64,000 nucleotides of DNA. Origin: Gelidibacter sediminis. Its GTDB lineage: Bacteria > Bacteroidota > Bacteroidia > Flavobacteriales > Flavobacteriaceae. A program made the translations under genes and the position numbers. The stretch's first letter is position 1. Each line of letters opens with the position of its first letter. Below are positions 43,996 through 54,010 of the stretch, piece by piece. A model generated the notes under the pieces. The model worked only from the letters and a program-made list of their open reading frames with translations, was not told the origin of the DNA and searched no databases. The DNA is taken from positions 434,001-498,000 of the forward strand of contig NZ_SOBW01000007.1 of assembly GCF_004364975.1 (NCBI RefSeq), given 5' to 3'.

Positions 43996-46605
43996 CTATC
44001 TCACTTTAGCCTTCCCGAAAAACAAACTGAACACATAACCGAATATAAAACAAGACGCCACTCCAAAGAAAGAATACATTAAAAAGCTAATATCTGTATA
44101 CACGCTAATATACCAAATCAATAGCGCACTCACCACCAAGCCCATCAAGGTTCCTGTAGCATTAGCACGTTTGGTAAGCATTCCCAAAAGGAACATACCT
44201 CCTAAACCTCCTGTAAAAAGCCCTAGAAAACGGTAGAACTGATCCCAAAGTGATTTAATATTAGAGCTCGCCATCCAAAGGGCTAAAAGCACCCCAAGAA
44301 CCCCTGTTACAACCGTCACAATTCTTGCAATTTTCAAAAGTTTATCATCATTAACTTGAGGCTTAAAATGCATGTGGAAATCGTTGCAATACGCTGTTGA
44401 AACAGAATTTAAACTACTGCTGATACTGGACATGGCTGCTGAAAATATACCGGCTACCAATAATCCTGAAACTCCCATTGGCAATTCTCTTACGATGTAC
44501 CATGGAAAAATAGAATCGTTATTGGAAATGGCAGGTGACAATTTACCGGGCATTTCAGAATAAAAGATAAATAACAAGGTCCCGATACCGAAAAAGATAA
44601 TGGTAGCAGGCAAGGTCAATACCGCGTTTGTGTATAAGGTTTTCTGAGAATCTTTTACGCTAGAGCTGGTCAGATAACGCTGTACAATGGTTTGATCGGT
44701 ACCTTGAGTGACCATTGCAGATGCGAGTCCTCCAATGAACACTACCCAAAATGTGGATTCTGTAAAGTTCAATTCCATATTCATAATATTGAATTTATCA
44801 CGATCAGAAGCGTAAGTAATCATATCTCCAAATGACGTTTCTGTGTGCAACATGATCCATGCTACAGCCAAAATGCTTCCCCCAAGAAGTACCACTACTT
44901 GCATGACATCGGTCCAAACTACCGCCTCAATCCCACCAAACGTCGTGTAAAACACACAAAGTACACCCATAATTAAGATGCTGGTCTCTACCGGAATGCC
45001 GGTGACAATAGAAATAGCCAGCGACGGCAGCAACAATACAATACCTATACGTCCTAATTGGAATAAAATGAAAGACAAACTCCCAAATGCACGCGCGGTA
45101 TAATTGAAACGATCCTCGAGATACTCATAGGCCGTTTTTATTTTTAGTCGGTTAAAGAACGGTATAAAGACATAAGCGATAAGCGGCGTTATCAATATGG
45201 CGGTAATATTCAGAAAAAAGAAGGACCAATCCGTGATAAATGCTTTTGCCGGAATGGCCATAAAGGTAATCGCACTCAGCAAAGTTCCGAAAACACTTAA
45301 TCCCGAAGCCCACCACGGAATACGGCCACCACCTGAAAAGTAGTCATCCGTCGATTTTTGTTTACGTGAGAAATACAACCCTATCAATACAGAAATCATC
45401 AAGTATAAGGCCAAAACACTATAGTTTAAAACCCCAAAAGGATGCGCTGCATCGGCAATTTTAAAACTTTGTACGTTAGGCGTCCTGATTCCCGGAGACA
45501 CTTCTCCAGAAACAATCAAAAAATCGTCGTTGTGTTTAAAAGAAAGTGCAGTTACCGGAATTTGTGTGTCCAGGGTATCGTATACAAACCATTGTTTCGT
45601 AATGGTATTATAAGCTAAAATATCTTTAGAAAATCCAGGGTGATTATTCAGAATCTCATCTCTTCTCTTGGTAAGCTGAGTGCTTATAGAGTCATTTGGT
45701 GTTTTTCCCAATTGCAAACCGATGTTCTCCAATTCATCAAAAAGCACAGCATCACTACCGCCATACACGATAATATGCATAGAACCCATGACTTCTGCCG
45801 AAGCACCCATCAACACTCTCGGTACATCTTTAATTAGCAAATCACCTTCGTCGGCCCAAGTTTGCTTTTTAAAATCGTAAGTCAAATAATTGGTTAATGC
45901 GTTAGATTTTTGCCCTGGCATTTCCTGGCGTCCACCTATTACAAATAATTTTTTAGTGGTTTGTGTTTCTTGAATGGCCGTGGTATGAAGTGCACGTGCA
46001 GCCCCAGGATAGTCTTTAAGTTTCTCCCAATTCCTTTTGTCTTTTAAGGACAGTCTATAGAATGAATTGGTGCTACCATTAGTAGTGTTTCCTCCTACTA
46101 CATACACATAATCGCCATCAACTACTGCCGACGAAAATGCCAACGGCTCTGGAAGATTGGGATATTCAATAATTTCAACATCATTACTACCCTTGTTATA
46201 AGCTAACAAATAGACCTTATCACTTATCAGCGTTTCATTATTACCGCCAATGCTCAGAACGCCTTCTGCAGTACTTACAGAAGCCGCATACCCCAACGGC
46301 ATTGGTAATTGTGTTTTTGAGACTCGCCATTCCCCATTTTCTAAAATAAAAATAGTGTTACTCCATACTTTTTTCCCACCTTCCCAAGGTTTGCCTTCTG
46401 GAAAGTTAGCACCGCCAGCAGCCAAAAAAACACTATTGTGCGCCCCGCCTAACATACCTGCATACCCGATGGATTCGCTAGTAGCATTTTCAGCGGGTAA
46501 GGCCGGAAGCTCTGCAACTTCTAATTTTGAAATTTCTTGACCAAAAATTGGCAAGAACAGGAACATCATTGCGATTAAAACTGCCGACTTCTGAAGGTTT
46601 TTCAT
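43996..46605 (-). CDS. Kelch epimerase/mutarotase fused to SSS sodium:solute symporter
   Basis: Fusion of 869 aa. A signal peptide (about 1-22) is followed by a six-bladed Kelch propeller (about 35-385; SIGGNNET, YVVGGNT and FVIGGRQEMPG are blade starts) of the NanM/YjhT-like mutarotase family, and then an SSS symporter with 13-14 helices (about 393-869; STDDYFSGGGRIPWW is a typical SSS start). The periplasmic propeller could convert the sugar anomer delivered to the transporter. Such fusions are known in Bacteroidetes sialic-acid loci, but no sialidase, lyase or epimerase gene is in this window, so N-acetylneuraminate as substrate is uncertain. Divergent from GH29. Confidence 0.88.
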   Translation of the reverse strand: MKNLQKSAVLIAMMFLFLPIFGQEISKLEVAELPALPAENATSESIGYAGMLGGAHNSVFLAAGGANFPEGKPWEGGKKVWSNTIFILENGEWRVSKTQLPMPLGYAASVSTAEGVLSIGGNNETLISDKVYLLAYNKGSNDVEIIEYPNLPEPLAFSSAVVDGDYVYVVGGNTTNGSTNSFYRLSLKDKRNWEKLKDYPGAARALHTTAIQETQTTKKLFVIGGRQEMPGQKSNALTNYLTYDFKKQTWADEGDLLIKDVPRVLMGASAEVMGSMHIIVYGGSDAVLFDELENIGLQLGKTPNDSISTQLTKRRDEILNNHPGFSKDILAYNTITKQWFVYDTLDTQIPVTALSFKHNDDFLIVSGEVSPGIRTPNVQSFKIADAAHPFGVLNYSVLALYLMISVLIGLYFSRKQKSTDDYFSGGGRIPWWASGLSVFGTLLSAITFMAIPAKAFITDWSFFFLNITAILITPLIAYVFIPFFNRLKIKTAYEYLEDRFNYTARAFGSLSFILFQLGRIGIVLLLPSLAISIVTGIPVETSILIMGVLCVFYTTFGGIEAVVWTDVMQVVVLLGGSILAVAWIMLHTETSFGDMITYASDRDKFNIMNMELNFTESTFWVVFIGGLASAMVTQGTDQTIVQRYLTSSSVKDSQKTLYTNAVLTLPATIIFFGIGTLLFIFYSEMPGKLSPAISNNDSIFPWYIVRELPMGVSGLLVAGIFSAAMSSISSSLNSVSTAYCNDFHMHFKPQVNDDKLLKIARIVTVVTGVLGVLLALWMASSNIKSLWDQFYRFLGLFTGGLGGMFLLGMLTKRANATGTLMGLVVSALLIWYISVYTDISFLMYSFFGVASCFIFGYVFSLFFGKAKVR

Positions 46606-46737
46606 TTTAGAACTATTACTTATGAATACTATTATTTTGTTTCAACATTTCATCATTTTTCCGTTTCTTACCATTTAGTTCAATACTAATTACACCTATC
46701 CGATAAAATGTTGCTAAATATAATAAAATTGAATTAA

Positions 46738-46772
46738 TTGTATTATGTATTACATATTAATTTATAGATTTG
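46738..46772 (+). promoter_or_regulatory. Candidate promoter of the GH29-GH84 operon
   Basis: TAGATTTG at 46765-46772 matches the Bacteroidetes -7 consensus TAnnTTTG exactly, and TTG at 46738-46740 lies 24 bases upstream, slightly longer than the usual 17-23. A start near 46780 would give a leader of about 40 bases before the ATG at 46821 and would rule out the upstream TTG start. Confidence 0.45.
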
Positions 46773-46820
46773 AAATTTATACCGAAAAGAATTATAAACA
46801 TACCCATAACCGTTTTATCT

Positions 46821-48908
46821 ATGAACGTCTTTAAAACCTTCGCCTTCCTTTTCACCTTACTAATCGTAAATTCCTGTGCTACCGTAGCACCACCAAAAGC
46901 GGTTGGCCCTATTCCCACTGCGCCGCAATTAGCATGGCAAGAAATGGAATTTTATGGCTTTATCCATTTTAGCATCAACACCTTTACCGATGTGGAATGG
47001 GGTTATGGCGATAAATCGCCTGAATTGTTCAATCCAACAGAGCTCGACACCCGTCAATGGGCTAGAATTGCGAAGGAAGCAGGCATGAAAGGCCTTATTT
47101 TAACCAACAAACATCACGACGGTTTCACCTTATGGCCTTCCAAATACACAGAATATTCTGTGAAAAATTCGCCTTGGAAAGGTGGGAAAGGTGATGTAGT
47201 TAAAGAACTTGCAGAAGCGTGTAGAGAGTACGGACTTAAAATGGGAATCTACCTCTCGCCTTGGGATAGAAATCACGCCGATTACGGTAAACCTGAATAC
47301 ATCGAATATTTTAGAAATCAGCTTACAGAACTATTGACCAATTACGGAGATATTTTCGAGGTTTGGTTTGATGGCGCCAATGGTGGCGATGGTTATTACG
47401 GTGGTGCCAATGAAGTGCGTACCGTAGACAAAGAAAAATATTACGATTGGGACACTACGGATCAGCTCATCCGAAAACTACAACCGAATGCCATTATATG
47501 GAGTGACAATGGTCCGGATGCACGCTGGGTTGGCAACGAACATGGTTATGCTTACGAAACGACGTGGTCGCCACTTTTAAGAGATTCCATCTATGGCGGC
47601 ATGCCTGATTACAGCACCAAATACGCGATGGGTCAGGAAAACGGGACACATTGGGTACCTGCAGAAGCGGATGTGTCCATTCGTCCGAACTGGTATTATC
47701 ACAAGTCTGAAGACGATAAGGTAAAAACGCTTAAAGAATTATTGGACATCTATTACCGATCTGTCGGACAGAACAGTACCTTATTATTGAATCTCCCTGT
47801 AGATCGGAGAGGCTTGGTACATGAAAATGACGAAAAACAACTAAAAAAATTAACCGCGCAACTGAAACAGGATTTTGCTCACAATTTAGCACTACATGCT
47901 AAAACATCAGCGAACACCTATCGTGGTAACTCTAAAAAATACCATTCGGACAAAACGGTAGATGGCAATAAAAACACCTATTGGACTACGGATGACGGCA
48001 CTACACAAGGCGCCATAACCATCGATTTTGGAAAACCAACCCAGTTTAATAGATTTTTGGTTCAGGAATACATTCCGTTAGGGCAACGCGTCAAAAAGTT
48101 TAGTTTAGAAGCTGAAGTTGATGGCACATGGGAAACTATAGACCAACAAACCACCATTGGTTACAAGCGAATTTTGAGACTTAAGGATGTTGTAGCGACA
48201 AAACTCCGATTGACAATTACCGATTCAAAAGCCGCACCGCTTATTTCAAATATTGAAGTCTACAATGCGCCGCTAATTGTGGATACGCCTAAACTAAGCA
48301 GAGACAAACAAGGCAAGGTCACCTTAGAAGTTCCTCAAAAAGGACTGGAAGTGTATTACACGACTAATGGCGAGGAACCTTCTACTGCATCGTCTTTATA
48401 TTCAGGTCCGATACAAATTGATCAGCCTACAACAATAAAAACCTTTACGATAGATCCTGAAACAAAACGTCAGAGCGACGTGTTAACCGCAACTTTTGAC
48501 CTCAGCAAACGCCTTTGGAAGGTTTCTTCAGCAACTCATGAACCTTTGACAGAACAGGCAATTGACGATAACCCATTCACCAATTGGTCTGCCAGCAAAG
48601 AGACCTTAAACACCTCTAAAATTGATTTAGGAGAAACGGTTACGCTAAAAGGCTTCACCTATACGCCTACACAAGGCCGTTGGATTTCGGGCGTCATTAC
48701 CCATTACAGTTTTTACGGAAGCACAGATGGCGAACAGTGGACAAAACTATCGGAAGGTGAGTTTTCAAATATCATCGCCAATCCTATTCAGCAAAAAGTG
48801 TTGTTGGAATCCCCAAGTGCTGTGCGCTACATCAAACTAGTACCCATTACAATTATGAATAATGCTGACAAGGCCATTATCGCTGAAATTGGAGTCATCA
48901 CAAAATAA
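46821..48908 (+). CDS. GH29 alpha-L-fucosidase lipoprotein with CBM32-like domains
   Basis: Removes alpha-linked L-fucose. The ATG at 46821 is used (695 aa) because it begins a signal peptide ending in lipobox VNSC (Cys19); a TTG extension adds 17 residues without purpose. The GH29 barrel (about 30-350) shows NKHHDGFTLWPSKYT and the nucleophile Asp184 in EVWFDGANG. C-terminal parts: an F5/8 type C domain (about 365-470), a chitobiase-type module (about 480-550; VYYTTNGEEPS) and a second F5/8-like domain (about 560-690). The FDGANG context resembles the alpha-1,3/1,4-specific branch, which is an inference. First gene of the operon. Confidence 0.92.
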   Translation: MNVFKTFAFLFTLLIVNSCATVAPPKAVGPIPTAPQLAWQEMEFYGFIHFSINTFTDVEWGYGDKSPELFNPTELDTRQWARIAKEAGMKGLILTNKHHDGFTLWPSKYTEYSVKNSPWKGGKGDVVKELAEACREYGLKMGIYLSPWDRNHADYGKPEYIEYFRNQLTELLTNYGDIFEVWFDGANGGDGYYGGANEVRTVDKEKYYDWDTTDQLIRKLQPNAIIWSDNGPDARWVGNEHGYAYETTWSPLLRDSIYGGMPDYSTKYAMGQENGTHWVPAEADVSIRPNWYYHKSEDDKVKTLKELLDIYYRSVGQNSTLLLNLPVDRRGLVHENDEKQLKKLTAQLKQDFAHNLALHAKTSANTYRGNSKKYHSDKTVDGNKNTYWTTDDGTTQGAITIDFGKPTQFNRFLVQEYIPLGQRVKKFSLEAEVDGTWETIDQQTTIGYKRILRLKDVVATKLRLTITDSKAAPLISNIEVYNAPLIVDTPKLSRDKQGKVTLEVPQKGLEVYYTTNGEEPSTASSLYSGPIQIDQPTTIKTFTIDPETKRQSDVLTATFDLSKRLWKVSSATHEPLTEQAIDDNPFTNWSASKETLNTSKIDLGETVTLKGFTYTPTQGRWISGVITHYSFYGSTDGEQWTKLSEGEFSNIIANPIQQKVLLESPSAVRYIKLVPITIMNNADKAIIAEIGVITK

Positions 48909-48916
48909 AAGGTCTT

Positions 48917-49873
48917 ATGAAAAAATTGCTCTTCCTATCTCTATTGACATTAAGTTCTTATGGTTCATTTTCGCAAGCTGACATCACAGAAAGCGAACTC
49001 AAAAGCCACATTGAATTCCTTGCTTCAGAAAAGAATGCCGGCCGATTTCCTGGCACCAAAGCGAGTCGAGATGTGGTCAGATACATTAAAAAGGATTTTA
49101 AAAACCAAGGACTTCAAAAACTAGGCAGCTGTTATGAGCAAAAATTTAAAGCACGTATCCGGGTGGCTAAAGGCGAGCCTGAAAAACGCCCCGTCAAAAC
49201 CTCCAATGTAATTGCATTTCTTGAAGGCAATGACCCTATTTTGAAACATGAATATATTGTGTTAGGTGCCCATTATGACCATTTAGGAATGGGCGGGCCA
49301 TCATCAAAATCCGACCAAAAAAACACCATTCATTATGGTGCTGATGATAATGCCAGCGGTACCGCAGCCTTACTGGAAATCGCTGAGAAAATTGCCGCAA
49401 ATAAAACAGCATTAAAACGTAGCGTTATTTTTATTGCTTTTGGCGCTGAAGAACAAGGCCTGTTGGGAAGTACATATTTTGTAGAAAACCCTTTAGTGCC
49501 GTTGTCTCAAATAAAACTGATGATCAACATGGATATGGTTGGTCGCTTAAATACAGAAAAACATGTGTATATGAATGGCGCCGGAACTTTTCCAGACGGC
49601 GTGACCTTATTACAGAATTTAGGCGAGTCCATGGGGTTAACGCCGATTGTCCATGCCGGCTCTGTTGGTGGATCAGATCATGTCTCGTTCTTTAAAAAAG
49701 ACCTGTCTGTAATCGGGATCCATACGGGCGCGCACCCACAATACCACCGACCTGAAGATACGGCCGATTTGATCAACATTCCAGGACATCAACAAGTAAG
49801 CGAATTCATCTATCAAGCTTTAATACAAATTGCCACGACGGATTATAAACTGGAATTTATTCCGCAAGAATAA
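48917..49873 (+). CDS. M28-family zinc metallopeptidase, exported
   Basis: Aminopeptidase-type peptidase of 318 aa with a signal peptide (about 1-19, SFS/Q). All zinc-site blocks are present: GAHYDHLG, GADDNASG, GAEEQGLLG, NMDMVG and YHRPEDT. It starts 8 bases after the fucosidase stop codon, so it is in the glycosidase operon. A peptidase inside a set of N-acetylhexosamine-, fucose- and sulfate-removing enzymes suggests that the natural substrate is a glycoprotein or glycopeptide. Specificity is not readable. Confidence 0.9.
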   Translation: MKKLLFLSLLTLSSYGSFSQADITESELKSHIEFLASEKNAGRFPGTKASRDVVRYIKKDFKNQGLQKLGSCYEQKFKARIRVAKGEPEKRPVKTSNVIAFLEGNDPILKHEYIVLGAHYDHLGMGGPSSKSDQKNTIHYGADDNASGTAALLEIAEKIAANKTALKRSVIFIAFGAEEQGLLGSTYFVENPLVPLSQIKLMINMDMVGRLNTEKHVYMNGAGTFPDGVTLLQNLGESMGLTPIVHAGSVGGSDHVSFFKKDLSVIGIHTGAHPQYHRPEDTADLINIPGHQQVSEFIYQALIQIATTDYKLEFIPQE

Positions 49874-50052
49874 ACAAACTAGTTCGCCTCCACCCGTTTA
49901 TTAGAGTCGTCCGTCGAAATCTTTTTCATTACTTGACTTAAGTTGCTATATTTTCAGATTGTTTTTTTACATCTATGTATACAGTTAAACACCTATCATT
50001 TCAAGCATGCTAACGCCTATTCATTTATAATCAAACACCTAAACACTTACTA

Positions 50053-51699
50053 ATGAAGTTTATTTTCCTCACATTAATCGGTCTCTTCACCTTAACCAAT
50101 TGTACCGCGCAATCAAAAACCTTTACAGCTTCTGAAATTGCTGTATTACCACAACCAAATTCCTTGGAATTACAGGAAGGTTCTTTCACGCTTAATGCTA
50201 ACCAAAGTATTTCAGCAACGCATGATCTTCAGAAAACTGCCGCTGCTGATCTTCAAGCCTATCTAAAGGAAACTTTAGGTAAAAACCTTAAATCATCAGA
50301 CGCCAAAAAAGCGACCATTACGTTTGATCTCAATACTAATTTGGGCCCAGAAGCTTATGAATTGACCGTCACTCCAAAAAACATCAACATTGCGGCTAGT
50401 GCTGCTGCAGGTTACTATTATGGCGTTCAGACGTTAAAACAATTGGTTTCTACTGAAAACAATACCGTTTTGGTGCCTTCAGTCACAGTTAAGGACAGTC
50501 CTCGTTTTAGATGGCGTGCGTTTATGCTTGATGAAGCCCGTTATTTTCATGGTGAAGCCTTCGTAAAACAAATGCTCGATCAAATGGCATTGTTGAAAAT
50601 GAATACCTTCCACTGGCATTTGGTGGACGATGCAGGATGGCGTATCGAAATTAAAAAATATCCAAAATTAACTGAAGTAGGTGCGTTCCGTAAAGACACT
50701 GAAATTGAAACTTGGAAAAGTGGGAAAACTTCAGGCGAGCCACATGGCGGATTCTATACTCAAGAACAAATCAAAGATATTGTAGCCTATGCTGCTGCTC
50801 GTAATATTAATGTGGTGCCTGAATTTGAAATGCCAGGACACGCCAGTGCCGCCATCGCATCTTACACTTGGTTAGGAACAGCTGGGAAAGCGATTGAGGT
50901 ACCGGTTACTTTTGGACGTTTGTATGACAATTATGATGTGACCAAGCCGGAAGTCATCACCTTTATTCAAGATGTTTTAAATGAATTGTTTGAATTGTTC
51001 CCTTCTGAAGTCATCCATATTGGTGGCGATGAAGTAGGCTACGAAGTTTGGGAGAAATCTGCTTCGGTTCAAAAGTATATGAAAGAAAACGACATCAAAT
51101 CACCTGCCGATTTACAGATCCAATTCACCAATAACATTTCTAAATTTATTGAAAGTAATGGTCGCCGAATGATGGGATGGAATGAAATTTTAGGTAAAAA
51201 TATCCATGCTGATTTTGCTGAAAAGAAAAATGATGTAGAGGCAGAAACTGAATTGGCTAAAAACGCTATTGTACACTTCTGGAAAGGCGATTTGGCATTA
51301 TTGACCGAAGCGGCTAAAAATGGCTATAGCATTGTCAACTCCATTCATAATAGAACCTATTTAGATTATAGCCACAACTCTATTTCTTTAAGAAAGGCTT
51401 ATGAATTTAACCCGATTCCTGAAGGTTTGGATGCACAATACCACGATAATATTTATGGTACCGGCTGCCAAATGTGGAGCGAATGGACGCCGACCAACGC
51501 TGATGTAGAGCGCCAAGCATTCCCAAGAATTGCTGCGTTTGCTGAAGTAGGCTGGACAAACTTAAACAACAAAGATTACGACAGCTTTAAAGTCGCACTT
51601 AAAAAAATGCAACAACATTGGGATAGTTTAGGCATCAACTATTTTAAAGATTCTGATAAGCTTGAAGCAGAAGAAAAAGCTAAAGCCGAAAAAAAATAA
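50053..51699 (+). CDS. GH20 beta-N-acetylhexosaminidase lipoprotein (first)
   Basis: Exo-acting hexosaminidase cleaving terminal beta-GlcNAc or beta-GalNAc by substrate-assisted catalysis. Length 548 aa, lipobox LTNC (Cys17). A GH20b domain (about 25-145) precedes the barrel. The catalytic pair is Asp326-Glu327 in HIGGDEVGYEVW, and FHWHLVDDAGWR is typical of the family. The C-terminus after residue ~520 is Lys/Glu-rich and short, without added modules, unlike its neighbour. The gap of 179 bases from the peptidase gene holds no clear hairpin; the next GH20 gene starts 4 bases after it. Confidence 0.94.
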   Translation: MKFIFLTLIGLFTLTNCTAQSKTFTASEIAVLPQPNSLELQEGSFTLNANQSISATHDLQKTAAADLQAYLKETLGKNLKSSDAKKATITFDLNTNLGPEAYELTVTPKNINIAASAAAGYYYGVQTLKQLVSTENNTVLVPSVTVKDSPRFRWRAFMLDEARYFHGEAFVKQMLDQMALLKMNTFHWHLVDDAGWRIEIKKYPKLTEVGAFRKDTEIETWKSGKTSGEPHGGFYTQEQIKDIVAYAAARNINVVPEFEMPGHASAAIASYTWLGTAGKAIEVPVTFGRLYDNYDVTKPEVITFIQDVLNELFELFPSEVIHIGGDEVGYEVWEKSASVQKYMKENDIKSPADLQIQFTNNISKFIESNGRRMMGWNEILGKNIHADFAEKKNDVEAETELAKNAIVHFWKGDLALLTEAAKNGYSIVNSIHNRTYLDYSHNSISLRKAYEFNPIPEGLDAQYHDNIYGTGCQMWSEWTPTNADVERQAFPRIAAFAEVGWTNLNNKDYDSFKVALKKMQQHWDSLGINYFKDSDKLEAEEKAKAEKK

Positions 51700-51703
51700 A
51701 TCC

Positions 51704-54001
51704 ATGAAATACTTTTCACCCTTACTCCTGCTCTTAGTCATCTTGAGCAGCTGCCAAGTCAAACAAACAAGAACTTTTACGGAAGATGAAATTTCCATTG
51801 TTCCGAAACCCTCATCGATGTATCTTTCTGAAGGCAGTTATACGTTTTCAAAGGACACCAAAATCTCTGTTGGTAATGACAGTCAAAAGCCAGCCGCCAA
51901 ATACTTATCAGATTTATTTGAAAAGGCAGCAGGTTTTCCGCTAAACATCATCGCTACTAAAGATGAAAACGGCGTTGTGTTTATCGAGGACGAAACCCTT
52001 GCCAGTGAAACCTATACTTTAGAAGTCACGCCAAAAAGTATCACTGTAAAAGCGAGTGATGCTGCGGGCTATTTCTACGCCGTACAAACCCTACGTCAAC
52101 TGTTGCCTGCAAGCATTGAAAAAGCGAACAGTAAGGATGCCAATTGGATCATTCCTAGCATTAATGTAACGGACCAACCGCGTTTCGCATGGCGCGGCAT
52201 GCAAATGGATTTCAGCCGCCATTTTTTTAGTATTGATGAGGTAAAAACCTTTTTAGACTATATGGCGCTTTACAAATTGAACACCTACCATATGCATTTA
52301 ACGGATGATCAAGGTTGGCGTGTTGAAATTAAAAAGTATCCGTTATTGACTGAAAAAGGCGCTTGGCGTATAGAAAGTTCTCACGACAAAGAATGTAAGG
52401 AATTGGCCAAAACAGATCCGTCTTTTACGATTGATGAACAACATTATCACGACCGTGATGGCCAACGAATGTATGGCGGATTCTTTACCCAAGAGCAAAT
52501 TAAAGAGATTATTGCCTATGCGGCAGAGCGTCAAATTGAGGTGATTCCTGAAATTGACATGCCAGGCCACTTTAAATCGGCCATTGATAATTACCCATTT
52601 TTGGCTTGTTCCGGCGAAGCGGGATGGGGCGAATTATTTTCAATTCCTGCCTGTTTAGGAAAAGAAAGCACCTATGAATTCACAAAAAACATTCTCTCAG
52701 AAATCGCCGAATTATTTCCTTCCGAATACATCCACATTGGTGGTGACGAGGTAAATATCCAGTCATGGAAAGAATGTCCGCTCTGTCAGAAAACCATTAA
52801 GGACAACAATTTAAAGAACGAGCACGAATTGCAATCGTTTTTCAATCATGATATTGAGGCATTTCTTAGATCAAAAGGAAAGCGTATGATGGGTTGGGAT
52901 GAAATTGTGGAGGGTGGCGTCTCTGAACAGACCACGATGATGTGGTGGCGCAATTGGGCACCCGACATGCTCACTAAAGCTGCTGATAACGGTAATGATA
53001 TGATCATCACGCCGTGTTTTGAATATTATTTTGATGCGAAACATGAGGCAACACCGTTTGAAAAAGTCTATAATTACGAACCAATTCCGGAAGAATTCAC
53101 TGAGGATCAAGCCAAACATATCATAGGAATTCAAGCCAATTTATGGTCAGAAATGATTCCTAATTTTAAACGTTTAGAATACCAAGCCTTTCCAAGATTA
53201 TTGGCGATGGCTGAAACGGCGTGGAGTTCAAAAGATGCCAAAGATCACGATAATTTCCAAAAACGCATGACGCTTCAATACGACCGATTGGATGCTTTGG
53301 GCGTTCAATATCACATTCCAGCAGTCACCGGATTGAAAGATAAAGTCGCATTTTTAGATACAGCAACCATTTCTTTGGAAGCACCATTAACTGGGATGGA
53401 CATATATTACACGACAGATGGGACTGTGCCAACCAAAGCCTCTAAGAAATACACAGAGCCTTTAAGTTTTTCAGAAACCGTTACTTTAACTACTGTTGCC
53501 TATAGAGGTGATATTGCCAGCGAAAAACGATCAGCACTTATAGAGAAGCAAAGCTATTTGGAACCTTTAGAGGTGACTCCAGAAAAAGGTGTTATCAACC
53601 GTTGGACGGCAGTTAAGAAATTTAAAGTGGTTGATGATATTGTGCTGCCAAAAACAGCCACCTACACCGCAGTTAACGAATTGAATTTTTCGGATCACGA
53701 TGGCCAAGAACAGGTTTCCATGGTGTTTAAAGGCTACTTCTATGCGGAAGCAGATGGGTTGTATGAATTCGCTACAAAATCTGATGATGGAAGTTTGTTA
53801 TACATCGACGATAAATTTGTAGTGGATAATGGCGGTAATCATTCGGCATTAGAGAAAAACGGGATGGTTGCCCTTAAAAAAGGATGGCATCCACTAACGG
53901 TAAAATTCCACGAAGCGACTGGAGGTGCATTATTGACCGTTTGGTATACCGCGCCTAATAGCGAAAAGAAAGTTTTAAACGGGGATGTTATTGGGAAGTA
54001 A
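51704..54001 (+). CDS. GH20 beta-N-acetylhexosaminidase lipoprotein with PA14 (second)
   Basis: Second hexosaminidase, 765 aa from the ATG at 51704, chosen since it begins a signal sequence with lipobox LSSC (Cys17); an upstream in-frame ATG overlapping the previous gene is less likely. A GH20b domain (about 25-155) leads into the barrel with Asp348-Glu349 in HIGGDEVNIQSW. It is followed by a chitobiase-type module (about 560-610; IYYTTDGTVPTKAS) and a PA14 domain (about 625-765; FATKSDDGSLLYIDD). PA14 domains often bind sugars. The two GH20 proteins are clearly different, so they probably serve different linkages. Confidence 0.94.
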   Translation: MKYFSPLLLLLVILSSCQVKQTRTFTEDEISIVPKPSSMYLSEGSYTFSKDTKISVGNDSQKPAAKYLSDLFEKAAGFPLNIIATKDENGVVFIEDETLASETYTLEVTPKSITVKASDAAGYFYAVQTLRQLLPASIEKANSKDANWIIPSINVTDQPRFAWRGMQMDFSRHFFSIDEVKTFLDYMALYKLNTYHMHLTDDQGWRVEIKKYPLLTEKGAWRIESSHDKECKELAKTDPSFTIDEQHYHDRDGQRMYGGFFTQEQIKEIIAYAAERQIEVIPEIDMPGHFKSAIDNYPFLACSGEAGWGELFSIPACLGKESTYEFTKNILSEIAELFPSEYIHIGGDEVNIQSWKECPLCQKTIKDNNLKNEHELQSFFNHDIEAFLRSKGKRMMGWDEIVEGGVSEQTTMMWWRNWAPDMLTKAADNGNDMIITPCFEYYFDAKHEATPFEKVYNYEPIPEEFTEDQAKHIIGIQANLWSEMIPNFKRLEYQAFPRLLAMAETAWSSKDAKDHDNFQKRMTLQYDRLDALGVQYHIPAVTGLKDKVAFLDTATISLEAPLTGMDIYYTTDGTVPTKASKKYTEPLSFSETVTLTTVAYRGDIASEKRSALIEKQSYLEPLEVTPEKGVINRWTAVKKFKVVDDIVLPKTATYTAVNELNFSDHDGQEQVSMVFKGYFYAEADGLYEFATKSDDGSLLYIDDKFVVDNGGNHSALEKNGMVALKKGWHPLTVKFHEATGGALLTVWYTAPNSEKKVLNGDVIGK

Positions 54002-54010
54002 TAAATCTTA

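Noticed and set aside
43996-46605. Two separate genes (nanM-like and sialate transporter)
   Set aside because: The frame is continuous across the junction near residue 390 without stop codon or internal start signals, so it is a fusion.
46770-46820. Upstream TTG start for the fucosidase
   Set aside because: It would overlap the candidate -7 box and put 17 residues before a complete lipoprotein signal.
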